Assembly: GCF_900115595.1 (NCBI RefSeq)
Contig: NZ_FOXA01000002.1
Location: 1 to 64,000, forward strand
Reading direction: 5' to 3'
DNA length: 64,000 nt
From: Tranquillimonas alkanivorans
GTDB lineage: Bacteria; Pseudomonadota; Alphaproteobacteria; Rhodobacterales; Rhodobacteraceae
Within the stretch, counting starts at the first letter, position 1. Every line of letters starts with the position of its first letter. The translations under genes and the position numbers were made by a program. The notes under the pieces were generated by a model. It had not been told where the DNA came from, made no database searches, and saw only the letters and a program-made list of their open reading frames with translations. Below are positions 28,876 to 40,704 of this stretch, piece by piece.

Positions 28876-30564
28876 ATGTCGGGCAAGAGCCCATCGATGA
28901 TCGCGGAACACGTGCAGGGCGCCAGCGCCTCGGTGCGCGAGGCATGGCATATCCTCAAGACCCGCGGCCCCGACAAGCTGCAGTTCTGGTTCATCGCGCT
29001 GATCATCGGCATCGCCGCCGGCTTCGCGGCGCTCTTCTTCCGCAAGGGGATCGAGTGGCTGCAGATCACGCTCTACGGGACCGAGGACATTCACCGCCTG
29101 CACAGCTTCGCCGAGACGCTGCCATGGTACTGGATCCTGCTGATCCCGGTGGCGGGCGGTGCCGTGGTCGGCCTGATCCTGGACCGCTTCACCCCGGACG
29201 GGCGCGTGCGTTCGGTCGCCGACGTCATCGAGGGCGCGGCGCTGAACGAGGGGAGGGTAGAGCGGCGCGCCGGCCTTGCCTCGGCCGCAGCCTCGCTGAT
29301 CACGCTGGGCTCGGGCGGCTCCACGGGGCGGGAGGGGCCGGTGGTGCACCTCGCGGCGGTGATCTCGACCTGGGTGTCGCGCCGCATCGCCGCCGACGGC
29401 ATCACGGGCCGCGACCTGCTGGGCTGCGCCGTGGCCGCCGCCGTCTCGGCCAGCTTCAACGCGCCCATCGCCGGCGCGCTCTTCGCGCTCGAGGTCGTGC
29501 TGCGCCATTTCGCCGTGCACGCCTTCGCCCCCATCGTCATCGCCAGCGCGGCGGGCACCGTCATCAACCGGCTCGAATTCGGCGACGTCACCGAGTTCGT
29601 GCTCAGCGAGGACGGCGTCCTCGCCTTCTATGTCGAGCTCCCGGCCTTCCTGCTTCTCGGGCTGGTCTGCGGCGTCGCATCGGTGATCCTGATGCGCGCG
29701 ATGTTTTTCGCCGAAGACGTCGCGACGAACCTGCAAACGCGCTTCTCGATCCCTCGTATGCTGCGTCCGGCGGCGGCGGGGCTTCTGCTGGGGCTGATCG
29801 CCATCCCGTTCCCGCACATCATCGGGGTCGGTTACGAGACGACGTCGCTGGCGCTTACCGGGCGGATGTTCCTCTACGAGGCGATCGCGCTTGCGGTGGT
29901 CAAGACGGTCGCGGTCGCGATCACCGTGGGCGGGCGGATGGGCGGCGGCGTCTTCTCGCCCTCGCTGATGGTCGGCGCTCTCACGGGCCTGTCCTTCGGC
30001 TTGGTGGCGACGGCACTTTTCCCCGAGGTGTCGGGCTCGCCCACGCTGTATGCCCTGGCGGGCATGGGGGGCGTGGCGGCGGCGGTGCTGGGCGCGCCGA
30101 TCTCGACCACGCTGATCGTTTTCGAGCTGACGGGCGACTGGCAGACGGGGCTTGCCGTGATGGTCACCGTGTCGCTGTCCACCGCGCTGGCCTCGCGCAT
30201 GGTGCACCGGTCGTTCTTCCTCACCCAGCTCGAGCGGCGCAACATCCATCTCGCCGCCGGGCCGCAGGCATACCTTCTGTCGATGTTCCGGGTGTCGAAC
30301 GTCATGCGCAAGCCCGAGGACCCTCGGGCCGCGCCCGACGACGCGCTCTGGGCGGCGATCGAAGAGGGCGTAACGGTCGAGGGCAACGCCACGCTGGAGA
30401 CAGCCATGCCGCTGTTCGAGCAGACCAACCGCCCCTTCATCCCCGTCGTGCGCCTGGGCGCCAAGGGAGAGGCGCCCGAGATCCTCGGCGCGCTGTTCCA
30501 AGTCGACGCGCTGCGCGCCTACAACCGCGCCCTCGCCGCCACCGCGGCGGAAGAACACTCCTGA
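28876..30564 (+). CDS. ClC family chloride channel/antiporter
   Basis: A 562-residue inner membrane protein with about ten hydrophobic segments in the ClC pattern. LGSGGSTGREGPVVHL contains the GREGP gating-glutamate motif, FNAPIAGALFALEV is the next conserved helix start, and GGRMGGGVFSPSLMVGAL is the GxFxP anion-site motif. The first selectivity motif GSGIP is not recognisable where expected (VRSVADVIEGA instead). A cytosolic C-terminal region of about 110 residues follows and may be a degenerate CBS-like domain. Divergent from the FAD oxidase gene. Confidence 0.92.
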   Translation: MSGKSPSMIAEHVQGASASVREAWHILKTRGPDKLQFWFIALIIGIAAGFAALFFRKGIEWLQITLYGTEDIHRLHSFAETLPWYWILLIPVAGGAVVGLILDRFTPDGRVRSVADVIEGAALNEGRVERRAGLASAAASLITLGSGGSTGREGPVVHLAAVISTWVSRRIAADGITGRDLLGCAVAAAVSASFNAPIAGALFALEVVLRHFAVHAFAPIVIASAAGTVINRLEFGDVTEFVLSEDGVLAFYVELPAFLLLGLVCGVASVILMRAMFFAEDVATNLQTRFSIPRMLRPAAAGLLLGLIAIPFPHIIGVGYETTSLALTGRMFLYEAIALAVVKTVAVAITVGGRMGGGVFSPSLMVGALTGLSFGLVATALFPEVSGSPTLYALAGMGGVAAAVLGAPISTTLIVFELTGDWQTGLAVMVTVSLSTALASRMVHRSFFLTQLERRNIHLAAGPQAYLLSMFRVSNVMRKPEDPRAAPDDALWAAIEEGVTVEGNATLETAMPLFEQTNRPFIPVVRLGAKGEAPEILGALFQVDALRAYNRALAATAAEEHS

Positions 30565-30569
30565 CCCAG

Positions 30570-30614
30570 CGATTTTTCTCAAAAAATCGCGTCCCCAAAT
30601 TTTCAACGAAAATT
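30570..30614. terminator. Two AT-rich hairpins between convergent genes
   Basis: CGATTTTT/AAAAATCG (30570-30589) and AATTTTC/GAAAATT (30598-30614) lie between the ends of the ClC gene and the DUF427 gene. T-runs on both strands suggest a bidirectional terminator. The AT content contrasts with the surroundings. Confidence 0.7.
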
Positions 30615-30621
30615 CGGATTT

Positions 30622-30963
30622 TCAGAGCTGTTCGACCGTCACCTTGTCGTCGTGGAAGGCGACAAAGCCGGCGATGTCCGCCCGCTCGTCCTTCGGCGCC
30701 TCGTAGCTCCAGGCGGCGTCCGGGATGGCGCCGCTCTTGGTGACCAGCGTGTAGTAGGTCGCGTCGCCCTTGTAGGGGCAGTGCGTGTGCGTCTCCGAGC
30801 GTTCGAGGAACGCGTCGCCCACATCCTCGCGCGGGAAATAGATCACCGTGGGCAGGTCGCCTTCCTTCAGCTCCAGCGCCTGGCCGCTTTCGGCGATCAC
30901 CGCGCCGCCCGCGCGGACCACCCATGTCGACGGGCTTTGCGCCACCTCGATATGCTTTGCCAT
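30622..30963 (-). CDS. DUF427 domain protein
   Basis: A 113-residue single-domain DUF427 protein: WVVRAGGAVIAES at the N-terminus, PTVIYFPREDV, then THCPYKGDATYY, the family's most conserved block, and AAWSYEAP. Function of the family is unknown. Start ATG at 30963 with an AAAGGGAGG ribosome site. It lies downstream of pepP on the same strand, 59 bp away, possibly in one transcript with cobT and pepP. Confidence 0.88.
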   Translation of the reverse strand: MAKHIEVAQSPSTWVVRAGGAVIAESGQALELKEGDLPTVIYFPREDVGDAFLERSETHTHCPYKGDATYYTLVTKSGAIPDAAWSYEAPKDERADIAGFVAFHDDKVTVEQL

Positions 30964-31022
30964 GTCCGGCCTCCCTTTCCCATTCGGTTGCACGTTAGCC
31001 GCGCGTCCGTGACACGCGGATG

Positions 31023-32870
31023 TCAGACGGGGGCGGTTGCCCGCGCCAGCCACGCCGCCGCCGCCCCGTCGAGCCGGGGGGCGAGCTTGCGCGCGACCTC
31101 GGCATGGTAGGCATCGATCCACGCCCGCTCGTCGCGCGACAGCATGCCGGTGTCGATCAGCCTGCGGTCGATGGGCACCCAGGTCAGCGTGGCGAAGTGC
31201 AGCATGTCTCGGTCATCGCCGCCGGCCAGGGCCGGGGCCGTCTCGACCACGATCAGGTTCTCGATGCGGATGCCGAAGGCGCCTTCACGGTAGTACCCCG
31301 GCTCGTTCGACAGGATCATGCCGGGCTCCAGCGGCACGTCGCTGATGCGGCTCAGCCGCTGCGGCCCTTCGTGCACGCTCAGGTACACGCCCACGCCGTG
31401 GCCCGTGCCGTGGTCATAGTCCTGCCCGGCCATCCACAGCGGCGCGCGCGCCAGCGCATCTAGGTCGCGGCCCGCCAGCCCGCGCGGCCAGCGGGCGCGG
31501 CTGACGGCGATCATGCCCTGGAGGACGCGGGTGAAGCAGGCGCGATGTTCGTCCGACGGCGCGCCCACGGCCACGGTTCGGGTGATGTCGGTCGTGCCGT
31601 CCACGTACTGCCCGCCCGAATCCACCAGCAGAAGCTCGCCCGGCTGCACCGCGCGGTTCGACTCCTCGGTCACGCGGTAGTGGGGCAGGGCGGCGTGCGG
31701 CCCGGCCCCTGCGATGGTGTCGAAGCTGATGTCGCGCAGAGCGTTGGTGTCGCGCCGGAACGCTTCCAACCGGCGCACCACGTCGATCTCCGTCAGCGGC
31801 GCGTCGCGGTCGGCCAGCCCCTCGGCCTCGGCGTCCAGCCAGGCGAGAAAGTGGCACATCGCGGCGGCGTCGCGCAGGTGCGCCTTGGTCGTGGCCGCGA
31901 TCTCGGCCCCGGACTTGCGCGCCTTGGGCAGGATGCACGGGTCGTCGCCCCAAGTGACCTCGACCCCCGCCCGATCCAGCAGCCGGGACACGGCGAGCGG
32001 CGCGGTGGCCTTGTCCACCCGCACCGGGCCGTCCAGCCCTTCCAGCGCGGCGGCGAACTCTTTTGGAGCGTGAACGGTCACCTCGTCGCCCAAATGGTCG
32101 CGCACCTCGTCGACCTTCGCCGCGTCCACGAACATGTCGGCGTGCCCGGTGTCGTGCAGGATGCAGAAGGCCTGCGCCACCGGCACGCGGGGCAGGTCGG
32201 CGCCCCGGATGTTCAGCAGCCACGCGATGCTGTCGGGCAGGGTAAGCACCGCAGCCTTCTGCCCCGCCTCGCGCAGCGCATCCGCCGCCGCCTGCCGCTT
32301 CTCGCCGTGCGTCCGGCCCGCGAATTCGTCGGGGTAGGCGGAGACTTGGCCCTGCGGCGGCTCGGGCTGATCCTCCCAAACCCGGTCCACGAGGTTATCC
32401 GTCTCCCGAAGCGCCACGCCCTTCGGCTCCAGCGCCTCGCGTAGCGTCTCGATCTCTTTCGCGGTGTGAAGCCATGGGTCGAAGGCGACCACGGCACCGC
32501 GCTCCAGCCGCTCGGCAAGCCACGGGCCCAGCCGGGTCTTCGGCCAGTCGACCGGCGTGATCACCTCCGTGTCCACCTGCGCCCGCGCCTGCACGGTGTA
32601 GCGCCCGTCGACGAACAGCCCCGCCTCGTCCGCCAGCACGGCGGCGAAGCCCGCCGAGCCGGTGAAGCCGGTCAACCAGGCCAGCCGCTCGTCGCGGGGC
32701 GCGACGTACTCGCCCTGGTGCACGTCGGCGCGCGGCACGATGAAGGCGTCGAGCCCCTCGGCCGTCATCTGTGCCCGCAGCGCCGCCACGCGCGGCGGCC
32801 CCTGCTCGGGCGAGGCGGTCGAGACGAAGCTCTGGAAGCCGGTCGCGGCCGGCGCGATGTCGGAAGTCAT
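31023..32870 (-). CDS. pepP: Xaa-Pro aminopeptidase, M24 family
   Basis: A 615-residue peptidase of the long M24B type (two creatinase-like N-terminal domains plus pita-bread catalytic domain) that removes N-terminal residues before proline. Metal ligands are visible in DSGGQYVDGTTDITRT (two Asp), HGTGHGVG (His), SNEPGYY (Glu) and IRIENL (Glu). I chose ATG at 32870, with AGGAG five bases upstream, over GTG at 32876. It follows cobT by 16 bp on the same strand. Confidence 0.93.
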   Translation of the reverse strand: MTSDIAPAATGFQSFVSTASPEQGPPRVAALRAQMTAEGLDAFIVPRADVHQGEYVAPRDERLAWLTGFTGSAGFAAVLADEAGLFVDGRYTVQARAQVDTEVITPVDWPKTRLGPWLAERLERGAVVAFDPWLHTAKEIETLREALEPKGVALRETDNLVDRVWEDQPEPPQGQVSAYPDEFAGRTHGEKRQAAADALREAGQKAAVLTLPDSIAWLLNIRGADLPRVPVAQAFCILHDTGHADMFVDAAKVDEVRDHLGDEVTVHAPKEFAAALEGLDGPVRVDKATAPLAVSRLLDRAGVEVTWGDDPCILPKARKSGAEIAATTKAHLRDAAAMCHFLAWLDAEAEGLADRDAPLTEIDVVRRLEAFRRDTNALRDISFDTIAGAGPHAALPHYRVTEESNRAVQPGELLLVDSGGQYVDGTTDITRTVAVGAPSDEHRACFTRVLQGMIAVSRARWPRGLAGRDLDALARAPLWMAGQDYDHGTGHGVGVYLSVHEGPQRLSRISDVPLEPGMILSNEPGYYREGAFGIRIENLIVVETAPALAGGDDRDMLHFATLTWVPIDRRLIDTGMLSRDERAWIDAYHAEVARKLAPRLDGAAAAWLARATAPV

Positions 32871-32886
32871 TGTCACTCCTGCGGCC

Positions 32887-34761
32887 TCAGCCGGCTTTCC
32901 TGATGCCCTTGAAGCGCGCCCGTGCGCGCGGGTCGCTGTCGAAGAGCGCGGCGAGCTGCTCGGTCATCGCGCCGGCCAGCTGCTCCACGTCGGTGATCGT
33001 CACCGCACGCTCGTAGTAGCGGGTCACGTCGTGGCCGATGCCAATGGCCAGCAGCTCGACCGCCTTGCGCCGCTCGACCATGGCGATCACGTCGCGCAGG
33101 TGCTTCTCGAGATAGTTCGCCGGGTTCACCGAGAGCGTCGAATCGTCCACCGGTGCGCCGTCCGAGATCACCATCATGATCTTGCGCGCCTCTGGCCGCC
33201 GCTCCATCCGGCGGTGCGCCCATTCCAGCGCCTCGCCGTCGATGTTCTCCTTCAGCAGTCCTTCCTTCATCATCAGCCCGAGATTCGGGCGCGCCCGCCG
33301 CCATGGCGCGTCGGCGTGCTTGTAGACGATGTGGCGCAGGTCGTTCAGTCGTCCCGGCACCTGTGGCCGCCCCTCGGCCAGCCAGCGCTCGCGCGCCTGC
33401 CCGCCCTTCCAGGCGCGGGTGGTGAAGCCTAGGATCTCGACCTTCACGTCGCACCGCTCGAGCGTGCGCGCCAGCACGTCGGCGCAGATCGCGGCGATCG
33501 AGATCGGGCGCCCCCGCATCGAGCCCGAGTTGTCCAGCAGCAGGGTCACCACCGTGTCGCGGAACTCGGTGTCCTTCTCGACCTTGAAGGACAGCGGCGT
33601 CGTCGGGTTCGCCACCACGCGCGCCAGCCGCCCGGCGTCGAGGATACCTTCCTCGCGGTCGAACTCCCACGAGCGATTTTGTTGCGCCTGCAACCGTCTT
33701 TGCAGCTTGTGCGCCAGCCGCCCGACAGCACCCTTGAGCGGCTCGAGCTGCTGATCGAGATAGGCGCGCAGGCGCTCCAGCTCGGCCGTCTCGGCCAGGT
33801 CCTCGGCGCGGATCTCCTCGTCGAACTCCGAGGTGAAGACGGTGTAGTTCGGGTCCGCCTCCGACACCGGCGCGGGCTGCGGCGGCTCGAGCGGGGCCTC
33901 GCCCTCGGGCAGCTCGGTCTCGTCGCCGGTTTCCAAGTCGGCCGCCTCGTCCATCGAGACCTGCGCCTGGCTGGGGTCCTGCGTCTGTTCCTGGCTCTGC
34001 TCGGGGCTTGCCTCGGCCTCGTCGCTTTCGTCCTGGTCGTCGCCCAGGGACTCCTGCTCGTCCTCGTCGGTCTCCTCGCTGGCCTCGTCCTCCTGGTCCT
34101 CGTCCTGACTGTCGGGGTCGTCGCCCAGCTGGTCGCCGTAGCCGAGGTCCTCGATCACCTTCCGCGCAAGCCGGGCGAAGGCGGCCTGGTCATTCAGCCG
34201 GTCCTGCAGGTCGCCCAGCGTCTCGCCCGCGCTTTCCTCGATGAAGCCGCGCCACAGCTCCATGACATGGCCCGCGCCGCCGGGCAGGTCGCGGCCCGTG
34301 GCGAGGTGGCGGATCATGTATCCGGCCGCGACGTGCAGCGGCACGTCCGACGCCTCTGTCACCTGTTCATAGCCCTTGCGCGTGGCCTCGGACCCGATCT
34401 TTGCATCGATGTTGCCCGCGGTGCCGGGCATGTCGCGCGCGCCCATCGCCTCGCACCGGGCCATCTCCATCGACTCGTAGAGATCGCGCGCCATCTGGCC
34501 CTGCGGCACGTAGCGGTTGAAGGTGCCCGCGTCGTGGTACTTGCGCCGCATCGCGTAGCTGTCGGCGGTGCCGCGGGCCAGCATCACCTCGTCGCGGGTC
34601 ATCCGGCGGCTGACCTGCGGCAAGCGCACGCCGTCGTTCGACATGCCCGGTGGATCGACCGAGTAGCTGACGGCCAGCTCGGGGTCGTCGGCCAGCACCT
34701 TGGTCGCCTCGGCCAGGGCCTTCTTGAACGGATCGGCGGGGTTGTCGGACGGCTTGCTCAT
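32887..34761 (-). CDS. cobT: Aerobic cobaltochelatase subunit CobT
   Basis: A 624-residue subunit of the CobNST complex, which inserts cobalt into hydrogenobyrinate a,c-diamide in the aerobic B12 pathway. The N-terminal half is a CobT-specific domain. A long Glu/Asp/Gln-rich acidic stretch follows (about residues 215-300). The C-terminal von Willebrand A domain has the MIDAS motif [11 protein letters not shown] (DxSxS). CobS, the usual AAA+ partner, is not in this window. Apparently the first gene of an operon with pepP. Confidence 0.93.
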   Translation of the reverse strand: MSKPSDNPADPFKKALAEATKVLADDPELAVSYSVDPPGMSNDGVRLPQVSRRMTRDEVMLARGTADSYAMRRKYHDAGTFNRYVPQGQMARDLYESMEMARCEAMGARDMPGTAGNIDAKIGSEATRKGYEQVTEASDVPLHVAAGYMIRHLATGRDLPGGAGHVMELWRGFIEESAGETLGDLQDRLNDQAAFARLARKVIEDLGYGDQLGDDPDSQDEDQEDEASEETDEDEQESLGDDQDESDEAEASPEQSQEQTQDPSQAQVSMDEAADLETGDETELPEGEAPLEPPQPAPVSEADPNYTVFTSEFDEEIRAEDLAETAELERLRAYLDQQLEPLKGAVGRLAHKLQRRLQAQQNRSWEFDREEGILDAGRLARVVANPTTPLSFKVEKDTEFRDTVVTLLLDNSGSMRGRPISIAAICADVLARTLERCDVKVEILGFTTRAWKGGQARERWLAEGRPQVPGRLNDLRHIVYKHADAPWRRARPNLGLMMKEGLLKENIDGEALEWAHRRMERRPEARKIMMVISDGAPVDDSTLSVNPANYLEKHLRDVIAMVERRKAVELLAIGIGHDVTRYYERAVTITDVEQLAGAMTEQLAALFDSDPRARARFKGIRKAG

Positions 34762-34937
34762 GGGGCGCAATCTAGCGACCTGCGCCCCGGACACAATGGA
34801 GCGGCGGCGGATTCAACCGGGCGGACAACCTGCGCCGGCGGGATCACGATTTGAGATCTGCCGAAACCTTCACACGGACCGGGCGGTTAGGGCGGTGACG
34901 CGGCGGAAGTCGCGACCGGTAAAGGAGGAGAGACCCG

Positions 34938-35624
34938 ATGTTCGTTACGCTCAAGACCCGCGCCACCGCCTCGGTCCTGGCACTCGCCCTGGCTGCACCG
35001 CTGGCTGCGCAGGCGCAGGACGACGCGACGCAGCCGCAGACCGACGAGATCCAGGCGAACCAGAGCGCCGAGGCCACGGACGACGACGCCCAGGTCGGCG
35101 GCCAGCCGATCGAGGAGGCGATCGAGGAAGCCGACGCCCCCGACACGGCCGAGACCGACCCGGTGAACGAAACCGCCTCGAACGAGGTCGGCGGCCCGCC
35201 GCTGACCGGCGACCAGATGGGCCAGACCGTGATGCTCGACATCGACAGCTTCACGCAGGAAATCTACGAGCGCGGTTTCCGCCAGGGCTATATCCGCGGC
35301 ATCGCCGACGCCCGGGACCGGTTCGTGCGCGAGATGCAGGTACGCCGGCAGCAGATGATGCAGGGCCAGCAGGGCGGCATGATGGACGGGCAGCAGCCGG
35401 GACAGATGATGCAGGGCCAGCAGCAGGGGCAGATGCAGCAGGGCGAGATGCGCACGCCCGGCGACGGCCCGATCAGCGAAGAACTCGCCGCACGCCCCGG
35501 CGGTTCGATCATCGTCCTGCCCCCGGGCGTGAGCCCCGAAGCCTTCATCCAGCGCATGATGGAGGACAATGAAAGGATGCAGGGCAACCGCATGCGGCAG
35601 CAGAGCGGCGGCAGCGAGAACTGA
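34938..35624 (+). CDS. Secreted Gln/Met-rich protein of unknown function
   Basis: A 228-residue protein with a clear signal peptide (ALAAPLAAQA, cleavage near residue 26). An acidic low-complexity region (about 30-85) follows. A short ordered stretch TVMLDIDSFTQEIYERGFRQGYIRGIADARDRFV (given only as start and end: about 95-128) looks helical. A Gln/Met/Gly repeat zone (MMQGQQ-type units, about 135-172) follows, and then a conserved-looking tail (SIIVLPPGVSPEAFIQRMMED). I recognise no family. A GGAGGAG ribosome site precedes the ATG at 34938. Confidence 0.7.
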   Translation: MFVTLKTRATASVLALALAAPLAAQAQDDATQPQTDEIQANQSAEATDDDAQVGGQPIEEAIEEADAPDTAETDPVNETASNEVGGPPLTGDQMGQTVMLDIDSFTQEIYERGFRQGYIRGIADARDRFVREMQVRRQQMMQGQQGGMMDGQQPGQMMQGQQQGQMQQGEMRTPGDGPISEELAARPGGSIIVLPPGVSPEAFIQRMMEDNERMQGNRMRQQSGGSEN

Positions 35625-35649
35625 GCCAAAGACACACGTTGAAGAAAAA

Positions 35650-35675
35650 GGCCGCCGGACTATCCGGCGGCCTTT
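35650..35675. terminator. Bidirectional terminator
   Basis: GGCCGCCGGA-CTA-TCCGGCGGCC (35650-35672), a perfect 10-bp stem with an A-run on the left and TTT on the right. It separates the secreted-protein gene and convergent scoB. Confidence 0.92.
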
Positions 35676-35698
35676 CTCATTTCGCAACGGGGCGGGCG

Positions 35699-36325
35699 TC
35701 AGTTGACGATTGTCGCCTCGGTCTTCTCTCGGATCTCTTCCTCGGTCACGCCCTCGGCGGTCTCCACGATCTTCAGGCCGCCCTCGACCACGTCGAGCAC
35801 GCCGTAGTTGGTGATGATCCGATTGACGACGCCCGTGCCGGTCAGCGGCAGGGTGCACGACTTCAGAAGCTTCGGCTCGCCCGCCTTGTTTGTGTGGTCC
35901 ATGACCACCACCACGCGCTGCACGCCGGCGACGAGGTCCATCGCCCCACCCATGCCCTTCACGAGCTTGCCTGGGATCATCCAGTTCGCCAGGTCGCCGT
36001 TTTCGGCCACTTCCATCGCGCCCAGGATCGCCATGGCGATCTTGCCGCCGCGGATCATCGCGAAGGACATGGCGCTGTCGAAGTACGAGGTGTGCGGCAA
36101 CTCGGTGATGGTCTGCTTGCCGGCGTTGATCAGGTCGGGATCGACCTCGTCCTCGGTGGGGAAGGGGCCCATGCCCAGCATCCCGTTCTCGGACTGCAGC
36201 GTGACGTTCACGCCCTCGGGGATGTAGTTCGGCACCAGCGTCGGGATGCCGATCCCGAGGTTCACGTACGTGCCGTCTTCAAGCTCCTGCGCCGCGCGCG
36301 CGGCCATCTGATTGCGGTCCCACAT
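35699..36325 (-). CDS. scoB: 3-oxoacid CoA-transferase subunit B
   Basis: A 208-residue beta subunit of succinyl-CoA:3-ketoacid CoA-transferase, which activates acetoacetate for the TCA cycle. The [15 protein letters not shown] start, the [11 protein letters not shown] motif with the catalytic Glu, and [19 protein letters not shown] are typical. It lies 13 bp after scoA and forms a heterodimer with its product. Substrate could also be another short oxoacid; the sequence alone does not decide. Confidence 0.93.
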   Translation of the reverse strand: MWDRNQMAARAAQELEDGTYVNLGIGIPTLVPNYIPEGVNVTLQSENGMLGMGPFPTEDEVDPDLINAGKQTITELPHTSYFDSAMSFAMIRGGKIAMAILGAMEVAENGDLANWMIPGKLVKGMGGAMDLVAGVQRVVVVMDHTNKAGEPKLLKSCTLPLTGTGVVNRIITNYGVLDVVEGGLKIVETAEGVTEEEIREKTEATIVN

Positions 36326-36338
36326 GGTCTCTCTCCCC

Positions 36339-37034
36339 TCAGGCCTCGCGCACGGTGCGCTTTTCGATCCGCTTCTCGTGCTCGCCCTGGATCAGACGGT
36401 GCACGAAGACGCCGGGCAGGTGGATCTGGTCGGGGTCAAGCTCGCCGGGCTTGACGATCTCCTCGACCTCGACGACGCACACCTTGCCGCACATCGCCGC
36501 CGGCGGGTTGAAGTTGCGAGCGGTCTTGCGGAACACGAGGTTGCCGGTCTCGTCGGCCTTCCACGCCTTCACGATCGACAGGTCCGCGAAGATGCCGCGC
36601 TCGAGGATGTAGGGTTCGCCGCCGAACTCCTTCACTTCCTTGCCCTCGGCGATCTGCGTGCCGTAGCCGGTCTTGGTATAAAAGCCCGGGATGCCCGCGC
36701 CGCCGGCGCGCATGCGCTCGGCCAGCGTGCCCTGCGGGTTGAACTCGAGCTCCAGCTCGCCCGAGAGGTACTGGCGCATGAACTCGGCGTTTTCGCCCAC
36801 GTAGGACGACATCATCTTCTTGACCTGCTTGGTCTGCAGCAGCAGCCCCAGCCCGAAATCGTCGACGCCCGCGTTGTTCGATGCGACGGTCAGATCCTTG
36901 ACGCCGGAGTCACGAATGGCCGCGATGAGCAGTTCGGGAATGCCGCAGAGCCCGAAGCCCCCGGCGGCGATCAGCATCCCGTCGTGCAGCAGCCCGTCGA
37001 GCGCCTCGTCGGCCGAGCCATAGACCTTCTTCAT
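36339..37034 (-). CDS. scoA: 3-oxoacid CoA-transferase subunit A
   Basis: A 231-residue alpha subunit. [13 protein letters not shown] is the CoA-transferase glycine motif, TVASNNAG follows, and [16 protein letters not shown] and [16 protein letters not shown] are conserved near the C-terminus. ATG at 37034 has a GGGGAGAG site; the longer frame to 37244 includes the REP-like element and is unlikely. Transcribed with scoB, divergent from topA. Confidence 0.94.
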   Translation of the reverse strand: MKKVYGSADEALDGLLHDGMLIAAGGFGLCGIPELLIAAIRDSGVKDLTVASNNAGVDDFGLGLLLQTKQVKKMMSSYVGENAEFMRQYLSGELELEFNPQGTLAERMRAGGAGIPGFYTKTGYGTQIAEGKEVKEFGGEPYILERGIFADLSIVKAWKADETGNLVFRKTARNFNPPAAMCGKVCVVEVEEIVKPGELDPDQIHLPGVFVHRLIQGEHEKRIEKRTVREA

Positions 37035-37130
37035 GAAACTCTCCCCTGGATGTCCTCGGCCCGCTTTTAAGGTCGGAGGCCCGAGAGTCAACGACGCCGC
37101 GCCGCAGCGGAAGGCGAGGCCGGGCGCCCG

Positions 37131-37193
37131 GACTCTCTGGTCCAGAAATATTCCGGGGGCTCGCCGGCAGGCGAGCGGGGGCAGCGCCCCCTC
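37131..37193. repeat. REP-like intergenic element, copy 3
   Basis: TCTCTGGTCCAGAAATATTC followed by hairpins CTCGCC-GGCA-GGCGAG (37160-37175) and GGGGGC-AGC-GCCCCC (37177-37191). It shares its opening with the elements at 11616 and 26886, but this copy lies between divergent scoA and topA. Confidence 0.55.
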
Positions 37194-37217
37194 CGTGCGC
37201 TGCGTCAAGCGCCCCGA

Positions 37218-37246
37218 TTGACATCCCGTGGGGAACCCCCACATCT
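37218..37246 (+). promoter_or_regulatory. Candidate topA promoter with palindrome in the spacer
   Basis: TTGACA (37218-37223), 17 bases, ACATCT (37241-37246), about 40 bp before topA. The spacer and -10 contain the perfect inverted repeat GTGGGG-AAC-CCCCAC (37229-37243), which could be a regulator site or respond to supercoiling. The -35 is perfect and the -10 poor. Confidence 0.45.
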
Positions 37247-37285
37247 TGCGCCGCCCGTGCCGGGCCCAGAGTCGAAAGGAATTTC

Positions 37286-39817
<2,532 letters not shown>

Positions 39818-39844
39818 TCCACGCGTTAGCCCGCGTCACCGAAT

Positions 39845-39868
39845 GGCCGCCCTTGGGGGCGGCCTTTT
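39845..39868 (+). terminator. Terminator after topA
   Basis: GGCCGCCC-TTGG-GGGCGGCC (39845-39864) followed by TTTT; 27 bp after the topA stop. Confidence 0.9.
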
Positions 39869-39997
39869 CGTCTGCCGGACCGGGCGGGGCTGCCGCGCGG
39901 CTGCATCACCCGGCCCTGCAAGCATTTCGCCCCTGTTGCCGTGTCAGACCGGTTGTGGCACACCGAAATCAACATTCGGATCGGAAGAGCTCAGTTC

Positions 39998-40651
39998 ATG
40001 ACAGACTACGCGCGGCGCCGCACGATGATGGTGGACACCCAGGTTCGCCCGGCCGACGTGACGAAATTCCCGATCATCGAGGCCATGCTTTCGGTCCCGC
40101 GCGAAGATTTCGTGCCCGATAGCATGCGCGAGGCCGCCTATATCGGCGAAAACCTCGACATCGGGCCCGGCCGCGCGATTCTCGAGCCGCGCACGCTGGC
40201 CAAGATGCTGGACGCGGTCGCGGTGCAGCCCGACGAGCTGGCGCTGAACATCGGCGCCGCCTACGGCTATTCCGCCGCTGTCCTGTCGCAGCTTGCCGAG
40301 GCCGTGGTCGCCGTCGAGGAAGACCCAGAGATGTCGCGCGAGGCCGAGTCGGCGCTGGCCGAATACGGCGCGGACAACGTTGCCGTGGTCGAGGCGCCCT
40401 TGACCGAGGGCGCACCGAAGCACGGCCCCTACGACGTCATCGTGATCGAGGGCGCGGTAGAAGATCTGCCGCAGGCGCTGACCGACCAGCTGGCCGACGG
40501 CGGGCGCATCGTGGCGCTGTTCATGGAAGGCGCGCTGGGCGTCTGCCGGGTCGGCTACAAGGTGGACGGCGCCCTGAGCTGGCGCTTCGAATTCAACGCG
40601 GGCGCACCGGTGCTGCCGGGCTTCGCGAAAGAGACGGCGTTCCAGTTCTGA
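39998..40651 (+). CDS. Protein-L-isoaspartate methyltransferase-like protein
   Basis: A 217-residue class I SAM methyltransferase fold of the PCMT family. [17 protein letters not shown] at the start and [19 protein letters not shown] match the small PCMT-like proteins encoded before tolC in alphaproteobacteria. The SAM motif reads [14 protein letters not shown] where canonical enzymes have a GxGxGY-type loop, so activity on isoaspartate is uncertain. ATG at 39998 was preferred; the in-frame start at 39941 lacks family similarity. tolC follows after 53 bp. Confidence 0.82.
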   Translation: MTDYARRRTMMVDTQVRPADVTKFPIIEAMLSVPREDFVPDSMREAAYIGENLDIGPGRAILEPRTLAKMLDAVAVQPDELALNIGAAYGYSAAVLSQLAEAVVAVEEDPEMSREAESALAEYGADNVAVVEAPLTEGAPKHGPYDVIVIEGAVEDLPQALTDQLADGGRIVALFMEGALGVCRVGYKVDGALSWRFEFNAGAPVLPGFAKETAFQF

Positions 40652-40704
40652 CGGAAGTGTCGGACGTATAAGCAGGCGCCGGCGGCGCGGGTAGGAGTTT
40701 CGAG

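Noticed and set aside
37131-37193. REP-like hairpins as a simple scoA or topA terminator
   Set aside because: The element lies between two divergent starts, not after a gene end, so a terminator role does not explain this copy.
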